Positions 15,826 through 25,469 of a stretch of DNA of 36,218 nucleotides are shown here, in pieces. The notes under the pieces were generated by a model that ran no database searches, was not told the DNA's origin, and saw only the letters and a list, made by a program, of their open reading frames with translations. Numbering within the stretch: the stretch's first letter is position 1; each line of letters begins with the position of its first letter. Both the position numbers and the translations under genes were made by a program. The DNA comes from Lachnospiraceae bacterium (GTDB lineage: Bacteria; Bacillota; Clostridia; Lachnospirales; Lachnospiraceae), in the NCBI GenBank assembly GCA_017634455.1, contig JAGBNK010000012.1, forward strand, positions 1 to 36,218. Reading direction: 5' to 3'.

Positions 15826-18495
15826 ATGCAGAAATATAATGTAACTGGAATGAGTTGCGCAGCCTGTAGCGCCAGAGTGGACAAGGCTGTGAGAAATATT
15901 GAGGGAGTTGATGAGGTTGCAGTAAATCTCCTGACAAATTCCATGAATGTGGAAGGACAGGTGGACTGCCAGGCAGTAGTGGCTGCAGTGGAGGCTGCTG
16001 GATATGGAGCAGAACTTGTGGAGGACAATTCTAATACCCAAGGCAACTCAAGGGGCTTAACTAATGGAGATAATGAAGCTGATAAATCTACAGTTAGAAA
16101 GCGCAGTTCTCAGGATCTAAATAAAACTCAGAAAGCAGAATTTAATGCCATCAGAAGGAGATTGATTACTTCTCTGGTTTTCCTCCTGCCTCTCATGTAT
16201 GTCACCATGGGGCATATGATGTGGGACTGGCCTCTGCCTGAAGTCTTTGCCAATAATCCCATGTCTATTGGACTCTATGAGATGATAATGACAGGGATCG
16301 TTATGGTAATTAACCAGAAATTCTTCATAAATGGTTTCAAGGGTGCGAGACATCTGGCACCTAATATGGATACGCTGGTTGCAATGGGAGCTGGAGTGTC
16401 ATTTATCTACAGTGTCTGTGTACTGTTTCAGATGCCTGATTTGGTATTAAATGGAGATATGGTTGTAGATGGAAGCGAGTTGATGCAGCTTCATGAGCTT
16501 CTTCACGGTTTGTATTTTGAGTCGGCGGCTATGATTCTCACTCTGATTACAGTGGGTAAACTATTGGAGTCTTATTCCAAAGGCCGCACTACAGATGCTC
16601 TTCAGGGACTTATGGATCTCACACCTCAGGAAGCCAGAGTGGTTCGACAGGAAGAAGAGGTTATGATTCCTGTGGAGCAGGTAAAGGTTGGAGATGTATA
16701 TATTGTAAAGCCTGGGGAGGCTATTCCTGTGGATGGTGTAATTGTATCAGGCAGAGGAGCTATAGATGAATCAGCTCTAACTGGTGAGAGCATTCCGGTG
16801 GATAAGGAGCCAGAGGATGAAGTTACAGCAGCTACAATGAATGTGGATGGATATTTGACTTGTCGAGCTCTTCGTGTGGGAAATGATACTACTATTTCTC
16901 AGATCATTAAGATGGTATCAGATTCCGCAGCTACCAAAGCCCCTATTGCCAAGGTGGCTGACAAGGTATCGGGAATATTTGTTCCAACTGTACTTGTCAT
17001 TGCATTATGTACTCTGCTTGCATGGCTTGTGGCTGGGGAGACTGTGGGATTTGCTCTGGCAAGAGCTATCTCAGTATTGGTAATCAGTTGTCCTTGTGCA
17101 CTTGGCCTTGCCACACCTGTTGCCATTATGGTGGGAAATGGCGTAGGCGCCAGAAATGGAATATTATTTAAAAATGCCACAGCTCTGGAAAATGTAGGCA
17201 AGACTGAAGTTGTAGTTTTGGATAAGACAGGCACTGTAACCACAGGTAAGCCTCAGGTGCTTCAGGTTGTGCCAAATGATGGAATTACATCAGAGGAGCT
17301 GTTGGAATATGCAGCTACAGTGGAAGCCAGAAGTAGTCATCCACTGGCTCAGGCTATAAATGATTATGCCAGTGAGATGAACTGCCAGATCAAAACTGGA
17401 GGAGACTTCAGAAACATAAGTGGTTATGGCGTTACAATCAATTTAGATGGCGTCAACATATACGGTGGCAAAGCTGAATATATCAGAGAACAGGTGGGAG
17501 ATGCCTATGATGCATTTGCCCAGAAATATAATGTGGAAAATGTAGCTGCCCAGGGAGCCACACCATTATTCTTTGCAGTAGATAATAAAATGTGGGGAAT
17601 GATTACTGTGGCAGATGAAATCAAAGCTGACAGCCCAGAGGCAATAGACCAGCTTCATAAAATGGGAATACATACTGTGATGCTTACAGGAGATAGAATT
17701 GATACTGCAAGAGTTATTGCTGCCAAGGCGGGAATAGAGCATGTAATTGCCGGAGTCTTGCCGGATACTAAGTCAGAGGTGGTGCAGGCTATATCTGACC
17801 ATGCCAAGGTTATGATGGTAGGAGATGGAATTAATGATGCACCTGCTCTTACTGCGGCAGATAATGGAGTGGCAATTGGAGCTGGTGCTGATATTGCAAT
17901 GGATGCAGCTTCTGTTGTCTTGGTGGAGAATCGCATGACAGATGTGGTGGCAGCTATTCGTCTCAGCAAAATCACTTTGAGAAATATTTACGAGAATCTG
18001 TTTTGGGCATTCTTCTATAACATCATATGTATACCCATTGCTGCAGGAGCATGGATACATTTGACAGGATGGGAAATGAACCCGATGTATGGTGCAGCAG
18101 CTATGAGCTTATCAAGCTTTTGTGTAGTAATGAATGCTTTGAGATTGAATCTGTATGACATTCATAAGAAGACACAGTCTAAGCTGACTCAGAGCAAGAT
18201 GGATGCAAGTGAGAAGTATCTGCAGGAGATTGTAGATAGATATACGCTTGTTAATATAAATCAAGAAAATGGAGGTAAGAAGATTATGAATCAGACATTA
18301 ATGGTTGAGGGCATGATGTGTGCTCACTGCGAGGCTCATGTTAAGGAGGCTTTGGAGAAGTTAGATGGAGTTGTAAGTGCTACAGCTAATCACGATGCCA
18401 ATGAGGTTGTAGTTGAGATGAGCAGCCCGGTGGCAGAGGATGCATTGGCTCAGGCAGTTACAGATGCAGGCTATGATTTCAAAGGAATTAAATAG
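15826..18495 (+). CDS. copA: Copper-exporting P1B-type ATPase with N- and C-terminal metal-binding domains
   Basis: CopA pumps Cu(I) out of the cell using ATP. The 889-aa protein has an N-terminal HMA domain (residues 1-70, GMSCAACS), eight membrane helices, actuator TGES, the transmembrane copper site CPC at about residue 422, phosphorylation motif DKTGT at about 466, SSHPLAQAI, the hinge GDGINDAPAL and a terminal membrane pair with YN and MxxSS elements (NPMYGAAAMSLSS). Unusually, a second HMA domain (residues 821-889, GMMCAHCE) is fused at the C-terminus through a roughly 40-residue polar linker. It follows csoR and shares its copper-controlled promoter. Family and ion are secure; the C-terminal domain has its own RBS and is listed separately. 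Confidence 0.95.
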   Translation: MQKYNVTGMSCAACSARVDKAVRNIEGVDEVAVNLLTNSMNVEGQVDCQAVVAAVEAAGYGAELVEDNSNTQGNSRGLTNGDNEADKSTVRKRSSQDLNKTQKAEFNAIRRRLITSLVFLLPLMYVTMGHMMWDWPLPEVFANNPMSIGLYEMIMTGIVMVINQKFFINGFKGARHLAPNMDTLVAMGAGVSFIYSVCVLFQMPDLVLNGDMVVDGSELMQLHELLHGLYFESAAMILTLITVGKLLESYSKGRTTDALQGLMDLTPQEARVVRQEEEVMIPVEQVKVGDVYIVKPGEAIPVDGVIVSGRGAIDESALTGESIPVDKEPEDEVTAATMNVDGYLTCRALRVGNDTTISQIIKMVSDSAATKAPIAKVADKVSGIFVPTVLVIALCTLLAWLVAGETVGFALARAISVLVISCPCALGLATPVAIMVGNGVGARNGILFKNATALENVGKTEVVVLDKTGTVTTGKPQVLQVVPNDGITSEELLEYAATVEARSSHPLAQAINDYASEMNCQIKTGGDFRNISGYGVTINLDGVNIYGGKAEYIREQVGDAYDAFAQKYNVENVAAQGATPLFFAVDNKMWGMITVADEIKADSPEAIDQLHKMGIHTVMLTGDRIDTARVIAAKAGIEHVIAGVLPDTKSEVVQAISDHAKVMMVGDGINDAPALTAADNGVAIGAGADIAMDAASVVLVENRMTDVVAAIRLSKITLRNIYENLFWAFFYNIICIPIAAGAWIHLTGWEMNPMYGAAAMSLSSFCVVMNALRLNLYDIHKKTQSKLTQSKMDASEKYLQEIVDRYTLVNINQENGGKKIMNQTLMVEGMMCAHCEAHVKEALEKLDGVVSATANHDANEVVVEMSSPVAEDALAQAVTDAGYDFKGIK
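18286..18495 (+). CDS. copZ: CopZ-like copper chaperone, in-frame internal start within copA
   Basis: The last 69 codons of copA form a complete HMA copper-chaperone domain (GMMCAHCEAHVKEALEKLDG, with the Cu(I)-binding CxxC). GGAGGT at 18271-18276, followed 9 bp later by ATG 18286, is an excellent initiation site inside the copA frame. The cell could therefore make both a CopA carrying a tethered chaperone and free CopZ. In Bacillus and Enterococcus, CopZ is a separate gene beside copA that delivers Cu(I) to CopA and CsoR-like regulators. In this window no stop codon separates the two. Use of the internal start is inferred, not shown. Confidence 0.6.
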   Translation: MNQTLMVEGMMCAHCEAHVKEALEKLDGVVSATANHDANEVVVEMSSPVAEDALAQAVTDAGYDFKGIK

Positions 18496-18509
18496 TATTC
18501 TATAGGAAC

Positions 18510-18548
18510 GCGCCGGTATTGTAATGGATACCGGCGTGTATTATTATT
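18510..18548 (+). terminator. Terminator of the copper operon
   Basis: CGCCGGTAT (18511-18519) pairs with ATACCGGCG (18528-18536), with flanking bases extending the stem, followed by a T-rich TATTATTATTAT tract. Confidence 0.75.
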
Positions 18549-18607
18549 ATGAGTAAATATAAGTATTTGTTGAAGTTATAAGTTGTATAGGCTAAAAGGA
18601 AGAAGAC

Positions 18608-19798
18608 ATGATTAATGAAGAATACAAGAAGATGTTGGGAGCAAAATCAGTAATTAGGGAGCTCAGCGAGTATGCCACCAAGAGAGGAACGGAAATTGGA
18701 TATGACAATGTATATGATTTTAGTTTAGGAAATCCTTCTGTACCTTGTCCTGATGGATATACTGAAGCTGTTATAGATATTCACAAGAATTTAAATCCTA
18801 TGGATATACATGGTTACAGTCCATCTACTACCTTGCCGGATGTTAGAGAAGCTGTGGCCAATAGCCTTAATAGAAGATTCGGTATGAATTATGATATGAA
18901 ACATATTTTCATGACAAGTGGTGCAGCAGGGGCTTTGGCTCATGCCCTTAGAGCAGTAACTAAACCGGGGGACAAGGTGCTGTCATTTGCTCCATTTTTC
19001 CCAGAGTATAGACCATATGTAAGTGGATGCGGTGATGAGTTGGTTTTGGTTCCGGCGGATACCGCAAACTTCCAGATTAATTTAGAGGCTTTTGAGGAAA
19101 TGCTTGATGAGAAGGTTATGGCGGTACTTATTAACACACCAAATAATCCATCAGGAGTTGTATATTCAGAAGGTACAATCAAGGCTATGACAGATATTAT
19201 GAGAAGGGCACAGGAGAAATATGGCCATGATATCTTCCTCATAAGTGACGAACCATACAGAGAGATAATGTTTGATGGACAGACATTTACCTATCCAAGT
19301 AAGTTCTATGATAATACTTTAAGCTGCTATTCATTCTCCAAGAGCTTAAGTCTGCCAGGAGAGAGAATTGGTTATGTGGCAGTAAATCCTAAGGCTACAG
19401 ATGCAGATTTGTTGGTTCCTATTATGGCACAAATCAGTAGAGGTATCGGCCACAATTGCCCATCCTCATCTGTGCAGATGGCAGTTGCCAGAGTTCTTGA
19501 GGACACCAGCGATTTATCAGTATATGAGACCAATATGAATCTCATATATGAGGAGCTTGTAAATCTTGGATTCAATGTGGTTAGACCTGATGGAACATTT
19601 TACATTTTCCCACAGGCATTGGAGGAAGATGCAGTGGCATTCTGTCAGAAGGCTAAGAAATATGATTTGATTTTGGTGCCATCTGATTCCTTTGGGGTGA
19701 AGGGATATTTCAGAATGGCTTATTGTATAGATACTGACAAGGTGCGCAGATCGTTGGATGCGTTACGCAGATTTGTGCAGACGGAATATGGTATTTAA
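18608..19798 (+). CDS. PLP-dependent class I/II aminotransferase
   Basis: This 396-aa fold-type I aminotransferase is of the aspartate aminotransferase-like kind. Visible marks are DFSLGNPSVPCP at the substrate end, SGAAGALAHALRA (PLP phosphate loop), NTPNNPSGVVYS, SDEPYREI and the Schiff-base lysine in FSKSLSLPGERIGY (about residue 245), followed by a C-terminal arginine region (YFRMAYC). An AAGGAAGA RBS precedes ATG 18608. It transfers amino groups between amino acids and 2-oxoglutarate, but the specific amino acid cannot be read off. It lies 52 bp before a glycosyltransferase gene; the functional link is unclear. Confidence 0.9.
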   Translation: MINEEYKKMLGAKSVIRELSEYATKRGTEIGYDNVYDFSLGNPSVPCPDGYTEAVIDIHKNLNPMDIHGYSPSTTLPDVREAVANSLNRRFGMNYDMKHIFMTSGAAGALAHALRAVTKPGDKVLSFAPFFPEYRPYVSGCGDELVLVPADTANFQINLEAFEEMLDEKVMAVLINTPNNPSGVVYSEGTIKAMTDIMRRAQEKYGHDIFLISDEPYREIMFDGQTFTYPSKFYDNTLSCYSFSKSLSLPGERIGYVAVNPKATDADLLVPIMAQISRGIGHNCPSSSVQMAVARVLEDTSDLSVYETNMNLIYEELVNLGFNVVRPDGTFYIFPQALEEDAVAFCQKAKKYDLILVPSDSFGVKGYFRMAYCIDTDKVRRSLDALRRFVQTEYGI

Positions 19799-19850
19799 TT
19801 TTGTGGCAAAGGGTATTTATGGAAAATGATTACTGGCAAGGAGGGCTGTT

Positions 19851-20888
19851 ATGATTACAATTTCATTATGTATGATAGTGAAAAATGAGGAGGAAGTTCT
19901 GGCAAGATGTTTAGACTCAGTGGCAGATCTTATGGACGAGATTATTATTGTGGACACAGGTTCCACTGATGCCACCAAGGAGATAGCCGCCAGATACACT
20001 GACAAAATATATGATTTTAAGTGGACTGGAAGTTTCTCTGACGCGAGAAATTATTCCTTCTCTCTGGCGACTCAGGAATACATCTATGCTCCTGATGCAG
20101 ATGAGGTGTTGGATGAGGAGAACAGAGCGCATTTCCGCAGGTTGAAGGAAGTTCTTCTGCCAGAGATTGAAATTGTGCAGATGAAATATCGCACAGTGAC
20201 TGAATACAATACTGTGTTAAATATTGCCAACGAATACAGACCAAAGCTTTTCAAGCGTCTTCGAGAATTCACCTGGGTTGATCCTATTCATGAGACAGTG
20301 AGAATCGAGCCTGTAGTATATGACAGTGATATAGAGATTCTCCATAAGCCAACTGGTATGCATAGCAAGAGAGATTTTGGAGTATTTGAGAGACTGGTTA
20401 GAAATTCGGGAGAACTATCGCCTAAGTTATTTAAAATGTACATTAGAGAATTGTATCTCACAGGGGACAAGACGGATTTATCCAATGCGGAGGATTATCT
20501 CATGCATTTGTCAGACACAACCATGGATGTGGATGTGAAGAAATCTGTGGATAGTGTGTTGTTGAAAAATTACAGGTTAAATGGCAGGGAGTATGATTTC
20601 CTGAAAACATTTGCCAAGGCTATTGTAAATGAGCCTTGCGCGGAAACTTGTTACGAAGCGGGATTATTTTACATGTCCAAGGAAGACTATGCCGAAGCTT
20701 CCTTGTGGCTATATAATGCAGCGAATGAAACTGAGTGCCTGATTGACATACATTCATCTGGGGACAAGGCCTTGGAGAATCTTATTAACTGCTATATGAA
20801 AATGGGAGAAGGATACGAGGATTTGATTGCAGTAGCCAGTCAGAAACTAAAAGACTGGAAACTTCCGGAGGAGAGTGCTATAATTTAG
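19851..20888 (+). CDS. Family 2 glycosyltransferase with helical repeat C-terminus
   Basis: The 345-aa protein begins with a GT-A domain: ISLCMIVKNEEEVLARCLDS, IIVDTGSTDAT, the FSDARNYS segment and a DAD metal-binding motif in APDADEVL (about residue 82). From about residue 180 on, the sequence is helical and TPR-like (YLTGDKTDLSNAEDYLMHL, EAGLFYMSKEDYAEASLWLY). This arrangement matches soluble GT2 enzymes that glycosylate proteins or peptides, of which SunS is one relative. It has no membrane segment. The acceptor is unknown. An AAGGAGG RBS precedes the start. The gap to the CoA-transferase gene is 40 bp. Confidence 0.87.
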   Translation: MITISLCMIVKNEEEVLARCLDSVADLMDEIIIVDTGSTDATKEIAARYTDKIYDFKWTGSFSDARNYSFSLATQEYIYAPDADEVLDEENRAHFRRLKEVLLPEIEIVQMKYRTVTEYNTVLNIANEYRPKLFKRLREFTWVDPIHETVRIEPVVYDSDIEILHKPTGMHSKRDFGVFERLVRNSGELSPKLFKMYIRELYLTGDKTDLSNAEDYLMHLSDTTMDVDVKKSVDSVLLKNYRLNGREYDFLKTFAKAIVNEPCAETCYEAGLFYMSKEDYAEASLWLYNAANETECLIDIHSSGDKALENLINCYMKMGEGYEDLIAVASQKLKDWKLPEESAII

Positions 20889-20928
20889 ACAATGATAAAA
20901 AATTAACAATGTTTCAGGGAGGCTTTTT

Positions 20929-22269
20929 ATGGATTTTACAAATGAGTATAATCAGAAACTGGTTTCAGCTGATGAGGCAGTGAAAGTTGTTAAATCAGGT
21001 GATTGGGTAGACTATGGTTGGTGCGTAGGCACTGTGGATGCATTGGATGAGGCGTTGGCCAAGAGAACAGATGAGCTGAAGGATGTGAAGATTCGTGGTG
21101 GAATCCTCTTCAAGATTCCTGCAGTATTTGCCAGAGAAGATGCTGGGGAGCATTTCTGCTGGAACTCATGGCATATGAGTGGAATTGAGAGAAAGCTTAT
21201 ATCTATGGGAGTGGCTTACTATAATCCTCTGAAATATTCTGAGTTGCCTAGATATTATCGTGAGAACCTGGCACCGGTGAATGTGGCAATGATGCAGGTT
21301 GCACCAATGGACAAGCATGGATATTTCAACTTCGGCCCTAGTGCTTCACACATGGCAGCAGTATGCGAGAGAGCGGAAAAGATTATTGTGGAAGTAAATG
21401 AGAATATGCCTCGTTGCTTAGGCGGATTCGAGGAAGGAATTCATATTTCTCAGGTTGATTATATTGTACAGGGCAAGAATCCAGCTCTTGGAGAATTGCC
21501 AGCAGGGGGCCCTGCCACAGAAGTTGACAAGAAGGTTGCGCAGCTTATTGTTGATGAAATTCCAAATGGAGCTTGCTTACAGCTTGGAATCGGTGGTATG
21601 CCAAATGCAGTTGGTGCTTTGATTGCCGAGTCTGATTTGAAAGATTTGGGCGTTCATACAGAGATGTATGTAGATGCCTTTGTTGATATTGCCAAGGCTG
21701 GTAAAATTACCGGCATGAAGAAGAATATCGATAAGGGTAGACAGGTATATGCTTTTGGCGCAGGAACCAAGAAGATGTATGATTATCTGGATGACAATCC
21801 TGCTCTGATGAGTGCACCGGTTGATTATACCAATGGCATTGCCCAGATTTCTGCCATTGATAATTTTATTTCTATCAATAACGCAGTTGATATTGATTTG
21901 TACGGACAGATTAATGCAGAGTCAGCAGGCGTGAAGCAGATAAGTGGCGCTGGCGGACAGCTTGATTTCGTATTAGGTGCATATCAGTCTAATGGCGGTA
22001 AGAGTTTTGTGTGCATGTCATCAACATTTACCACAAAAGACGGTACTGTGAAGTCTCGAATCAGACCTACATTGGCAGAGGGGTCTACAGTCACAGATAC
22101 CAGACCAAATACTCATTATGTAGTTACAGAATATGGCAAGGTATGTCTCAAGGGTATGTCAACCTGGGAGAGAGCGGAAGCTCTGATCTCAATTGCTCAT
22201 CCTGATTTCAGAGATGAACTTATCAAGGAAGCAGAAGCCATGAAGATATGGCGTAGAAGTAATAGATAA
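20929..22269 (+). CDS. but: Butyryl-CoA:acetate CoA-transferase (acetyl-CoA hydrolase/transferase family)
   Basis: The enzyme moves CoA from butyryl-CoA to acetate, giving butyrate and acetyl-CoA, the last step of butyrate formation in many Lachnospiraceae. The 446-aa length fits. The catalytic glutamate is Glu331 in QINAES, followed by the [20 protein letters not shown] glycine-rich region that helps identify this class. [13 protein letters not shown] forms the CoA-site loop. It is preceded by GGGAGG RBS and followed by a strong terminator. Close relatives using 4-hydroxybutyrate (AbfT) have the same motifs, so substrate assignment rests partly on the apparent organism. Confidence 0.82.
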   Translation: MDFTNEYNQKLVSADEAVKVVKSGDWVDYGWCVGTVDALDEALAKRTDELKDVKIRGGILFKIPAVFAREDAGEHFCWNSWHMSGIERKLISMGVAYYNPLKYSELPRYYRENLAPVNVAMMQVAPMDKHGYFNFGPSASHMAAVCERAEKIIVEVNENMPRCLGGFEEGIHISQVDYIVQGKNPALGELPAGGPATEVDKKVAQLIVDEIPNGACLQLGIGGMPNAVGALIAESDLKDLGVHTEMYVDAFVDIAKAGKITGMKKNIDKGRQVYAFGAGTKKMYDYLDDNPALMSAPVDYTNGIAQISAIDNFISINNAVDIDLYGQINAESAGVKQISGAGGQLDFVLGAYQSNGGKSFVCMSSTFTTKDGTVKSRIRPTLAEGSTVTDTRPNTHYVVTEYGKVCLKGMSTWERAEALISIAHPDFRDELIKEAEAMKIWRRSNR

Positions 22270-22319
22270 TATTTTACAGTTGAGATTTGGTGAAATATTT
22301 ATAATCACAAATAATGAGG

Positions 22320-22348
22320 CTCCCAGGGTTATATCCTGGGAGTTTTTC
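22320..22348 (+). terminator. Strong intrinsic terminator after the CoA-transferase gene
   Basis: CTCCCAGG (22320-22327) pairs with CCTGGGAG (22335-22342), followed at once by TTTTT. Confidence 0.92.
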
Positions 22349-22467
22349 GTTATAAGCTTAAGTAAAAAAGTAGGAAAACTGTAATAAAACTTTGATAAAT
22401 AGTCATAAATCTGATAGTGTAAAATATGTAATAATTATATCAAAACAGAAAGTGGGGAATTAGGAAA

Positions 22468-23013
22468 ATGATAGGAATTATTGTAGCGGTAGTAGTTGTA
22501 GTTTTGTTGCTTGGATGGTTTATTGGAACCACTAATCACATCAGAGTATTGGAAGTGAAAATCAATGAGGCAACATCGGGAATTGATGTGGCACTTGAGA
22601 AGAGATATGCGGTTCTGACCAAGCAGATGGAAGTTGTGAGAAATGTATGTTCAGAAGAGCAAAAGCTTGCATTTGAATCAATTAAGCTTCGTCAGGGTAT
22701 GTCATTTGAAGAACAAAATGAAGCAATTGAAAAGGTGGAAAAATTATCTAATGGATTTAGCGCTCTTATGGAGTCATATCCGGAGATGAAATCTAATGAG
22801 AATTTTGCTCTTTTGCAAAAGAGTGTAAATGATACAGAGGAGCATCTTCAGGCTGCAAGAAGATTATTTAACTCTAATGTATCAGCCTTTAATCAGTGTA
22901 TTGTCACATTCCCGAATTCAATTGTGGCATCTATGACAGGAAGAACACAGAAGGTATTCTTTGAAGCAGAGGAATCAAGAAAGTCAGATGTTGATTTATC
23001 AATGAATATATAG
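22468..23013 (+). CDS. lemA: LemA family membrane-anchored protein
   Basis: The 181-aa protein has one N-terminal membrane helix (residues 2-20, IGIIVAVVVVVLLLGWFIG) with a tiny outside tail and a long helical cytoplasmic or extracytoplasmic bundle. The LemA core is recognisable in EATSGIDVALEKRYAVLTKQ and in RRLFNSNVSAFNQCIVTFPN followed by SIVASMTG. LemA proteins are widespread and of unclear function. It is closed upstream by a terminator and stands alone. Right after its stop codon, which itself lies in a TAGGAGG sequence, begins the truncated symporter pseudogene, so the end of lemA marks a rearrangement point. Confidence 0.9.
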   Translation: MIGIIVAVVVVVLLLGWFIGTTNHIRVLEVKINEATSGIDVALEKRYAVLTKQMEVVRNVCSEEQKLAFESIKLRQGMSFEEQNEAIEKVEKLSNGFSALMESYPEMKSNENFALLQKSVNDTEEHLQAARRLFNSNVSAFNQCIVTFPNSIVASMTGRTQKVFFEAEESRKSDVDLSMNI

Positions 23014-23024
23014 GAGGCGGTTTT

Positions 23025-24424
23025 CTAAATACATTTTATACAGATGTAATAGGGATTGGTAATTTGTGGAATGGTATGTTTTTGGCAATTTTTCCGGTTG
23101 TGGCAAAGATTGTAGATGCTATTACCAATTTTATTATGGGGTGGATAATTGAAAAAACACGAACCAGGCAGGGTAAGGCCAGACCATACATATTCTTATC
23201 AGCGTTCTTGGTTCCACTTGCCGGAATATTACTATATACTGTTCCAAATGCTTCACAGGAGGTACAGGCGGCATGGATTATGTTTACATACAATTTGTAT
23301 TTTTCTATTGCTTATACTGTTTATAATATGTCCCATTCACTTATGGTTCCACTATCTACAAGAAATAGTACTCAGCGTGGATCAGTATCTGTCTTTTCTC
23401 AGATTGCAGCTATTATGATTACAGGTATTATTGCTGCCTTGCTGGTACCTATGCTTTTGTTGCCTTTGATAGGTACTTCAAAGACTATGTGGATTATAGT
23501 TATGACAGTGGTTTCTATTGCTGGTATGCCTCTTATTTTTCTAGAGTACTACTATACTAAAGAGCGCGTTACAGAGGAGACTCAGGGGGGGACGAGAAGA
23601 AGGTGCCTTATAGCGAGACAATAAAGGCTGTTTTATCTGATAAAATGATGATGTTTACATTGTTGTTTTTCTTGATTACATCATTAGCTGGTGCGCTTAA
23701 AACTAATATAACAATCTATTATTGTAATTATGTACTGGGAACCTATGCGGATGGTGTGACACAGACTATGCTAAATGCTATAGGTGGAATACCTATGGGA
23801 ATTGGTGTTTTTGTTGTTTGGCCACTTGCCAAGAAGATTGGAAAGAGAAATTGCATAATGCTAGGTATGATTATAGAGATTATTGGTGGATTTATCTGTA
23901 TAATGGCACCAACTAATATGAGAATAGTACTGATTGGCCAATTCATTAAAAATATGGGTGCACTTCCTAGTGCTTATGTATTCATGGCTTTATTTGCAGA
24001 TCTATTAGATCATTTGGAGTGGAAGCATGGTTTTAGAAGTGACGGAATTGCTATGTCGATTTATAGCACAATTACTGTAGTTTTGACTGGTGTGAGTATT
24101 GGTGTGTTAAATGTAGTGCTTAGTCATAGTGGTTATATTAAGCCGTTCTCAGCGACTAGTGATAATCTGTCTCAGGTGTTGGATACTATTAAGGAAGCCG
24201 GTTATTCTATGCAATTGGCTGTGGACCAATTGAAGCCAACAATGGATGGTGTATATACAATTGCTTTAAATCAGAATACAGCGACAAACAATGCAATGAT
24301 TTTTCTATTTGTAGGCTTAGAGATAATTACCTGCGCAATAGGATTTATTTTGTTATTGTTTGTAAATGTTGAAAAGGATATAGATGAAAAACAAAAAGTC
24401 ATTAAGGAAAGATTGGAAAAGTAA
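23025..24424 (+). pseudogene. GPH-family sugar symporter, N-terminally truncated and frameshifted
   Basis: Homology to the MelB-type GPH family starts at once after lemA with FLNTFYTDVIGIGNLWNG, lacking about 30 residues and the first part of helix 1; no in-frame start exists before ATG 23064, well inside the domain. The frame breaks at a run of seven G (23585-23591): the first part ends as GTRRRCLIARQ at 23624, while the family-like continuation DEKKVPYSETIKAVLSDKMM runs in another frame to 24424. The conserved loop DAITNFIMGWIIEKTRTRQG and the C-terminal helices are otherwise well kept. Two defects suggest a recent pseudogene. A -1 slip at the G-run would rejoin the frames, so recoding cannot be excluded for the second defect. 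Confidence 0.8.
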
Positions 24425-24490
24425 TTAAAATCATCTGTCAGTGTGTATTCTTATTCAGTAGTAGCAAAGGATTTATCGCATAATATGATA

Positions 24491-24525
24491 AGACAGCATA
24501 TATTTAGATATATGCTGTCTTTCTA
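24491..24525. terminator. Bidirectional hairpin between symporter pseudogene and AraC gene
   Basis: A perfect 13-bp stem (24491-24503 with 24508-24520) has a 4-nt loop and is followed by TTCTATATT. The stop codon of the minus-strand AraC gene (24504-24506) lies in the loop, so gene end and terminator coincide. Confidence 0.8.
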
Positions 24526-25469
24526 TATTGTATTGGTGTTTGACCAACTTTTTTCTTGAATAGTTTAGTGAAATTGTTGATATCATGAATTCCAACCTGA
24601 TGAGCAATTTCATAAACTGGTAGATTAGTGCTTTCAAGTAGTATTTTTGCTCGATCAATTCTTAGAGAAATGATGTATTCGTTTGGAGAAAAGCCAGTAA
24701 ATTTCTTGAATTCTCGGGAGAGATAGTACTTGCTCATATTGGAAAAGCTAGCTAAAAAGTCTAGTGTAAGTGGCTGATTATAATTATTCTCCATATATTT
24801 CATTAAATATTTAATGTTGTCAGGAACGGTTTTGGCCTCAGATTTGCCGGATGCAATTATTATGATATGATTCAATAATTGAACTATGTACCCTGAGACC
24901 TGCCAATCTCTATAGATTTGTGGAATCTGATACGTTCTAAGAATACTTTCTATATATTTCTGCAGTTTTCCATCAAACTCTTCGTGAAATACTGGATCTG
25001 CTACTTGAAGATACATTTCATAGAAATCTCTAAGCAGTGCCCCGTTGAGGTGAAGTATACCACAGTCCCAGTTTTGACCAATCGCTTCATATTTATGATA
25101 TTTCATACAGTCAATAAAGAAACAATCACCAGCCGTTAAATCATAGTCTTTGCCTTCATATGATAGATGACCTGAACCTCCATAAGTATATGCGAGTAGA
25201 AAGGAATCGAATCCTTCGCGGATAGTATATGAATCAAAATCATAGTGGAAGATGTCGAAGTCTTGGATATAGTATAGGTTTTTTAGAGTGTAGTCAGAAA
25301 CAGGAGGTCTGACAAATGCATCAATACTTCCGGAAATATAAAAAGTAGTATTATGGATAGCATCAGGATTAAAGTCAGGACGCTGCCCATTATTAACAGT
25401 TGCACGAGACGCAGAAATACGCATGTCTGATTTTGAAGTTATAAATGAGATATCCTTAAATAATTCCAT
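24504..25469 (-). CDS. AraC family regulator of the esterase/GH43 operon
   Basis: The 321-aa protein has an N-terminal cupin-type sensor (about residues 70-150; GSGHLSYEGKDYDLTAGDCF) and a C-terminal double helix-turn-helix (about 215-318; LTLDFLASFSNMSKYYLSRE and LPVYEIAHQVGIHDINNFTK, ending in VGQTPIQYRK). A GAGGTAG RBS precedes ATG 25469. It is divergent from the symporter-chemoreceptor-esterase-GH43 operon, with 174 bp between, the classic layout for a local sugar-responsive activator. The paired arms TTGAGTAT/ATACTCAA at 25581-25614 may be its operator. The ligand is probably an oligosaccharide or monomer from the operon's substrate. Confidence 0.92.
   Translation of the reverse strand: MELFKDISFITSKSDMRISASRATVNNGQRPDFNPDAIHNTTFYISGSIDAFVRPPVSDYTLKNLYYIQDFDIFHYDFDSYTIREGFDSFLLAYTYGGSGHLSYEGKDYDLTAGDCFFIDCMKYHKYEAIGQNWDCGILHLNGALLRDFYEMYLQVADPVFHEEFDGKLQKYIESILRTYQIPQIYRDWQVSGYIVQLLNHIIIIASGKSEAKTVPDNIKYLMKYMENNYNQPLTLDFLASFSNMSKYYLSREFKKFTGFSPNEYIISLRIDRAKILLESTNLPVYEIAHQVGIHDINNFTKLFKKKVGQTPIQYRKTAYI

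Noticed and set aside
23603..24424. Second half of the symporter as a separate intact gene from a GTG
   Set aside because: It lacks an RBS, starts in the middle of the GPH fold and continues the upstream homology in another frame, so it is part of one broken gene.
24918..25139. Plus-strand open frame inside the AraC gene
   Set aside because: It has no RBS and no recognisable domain, and is antisense to a clear AraC protein.
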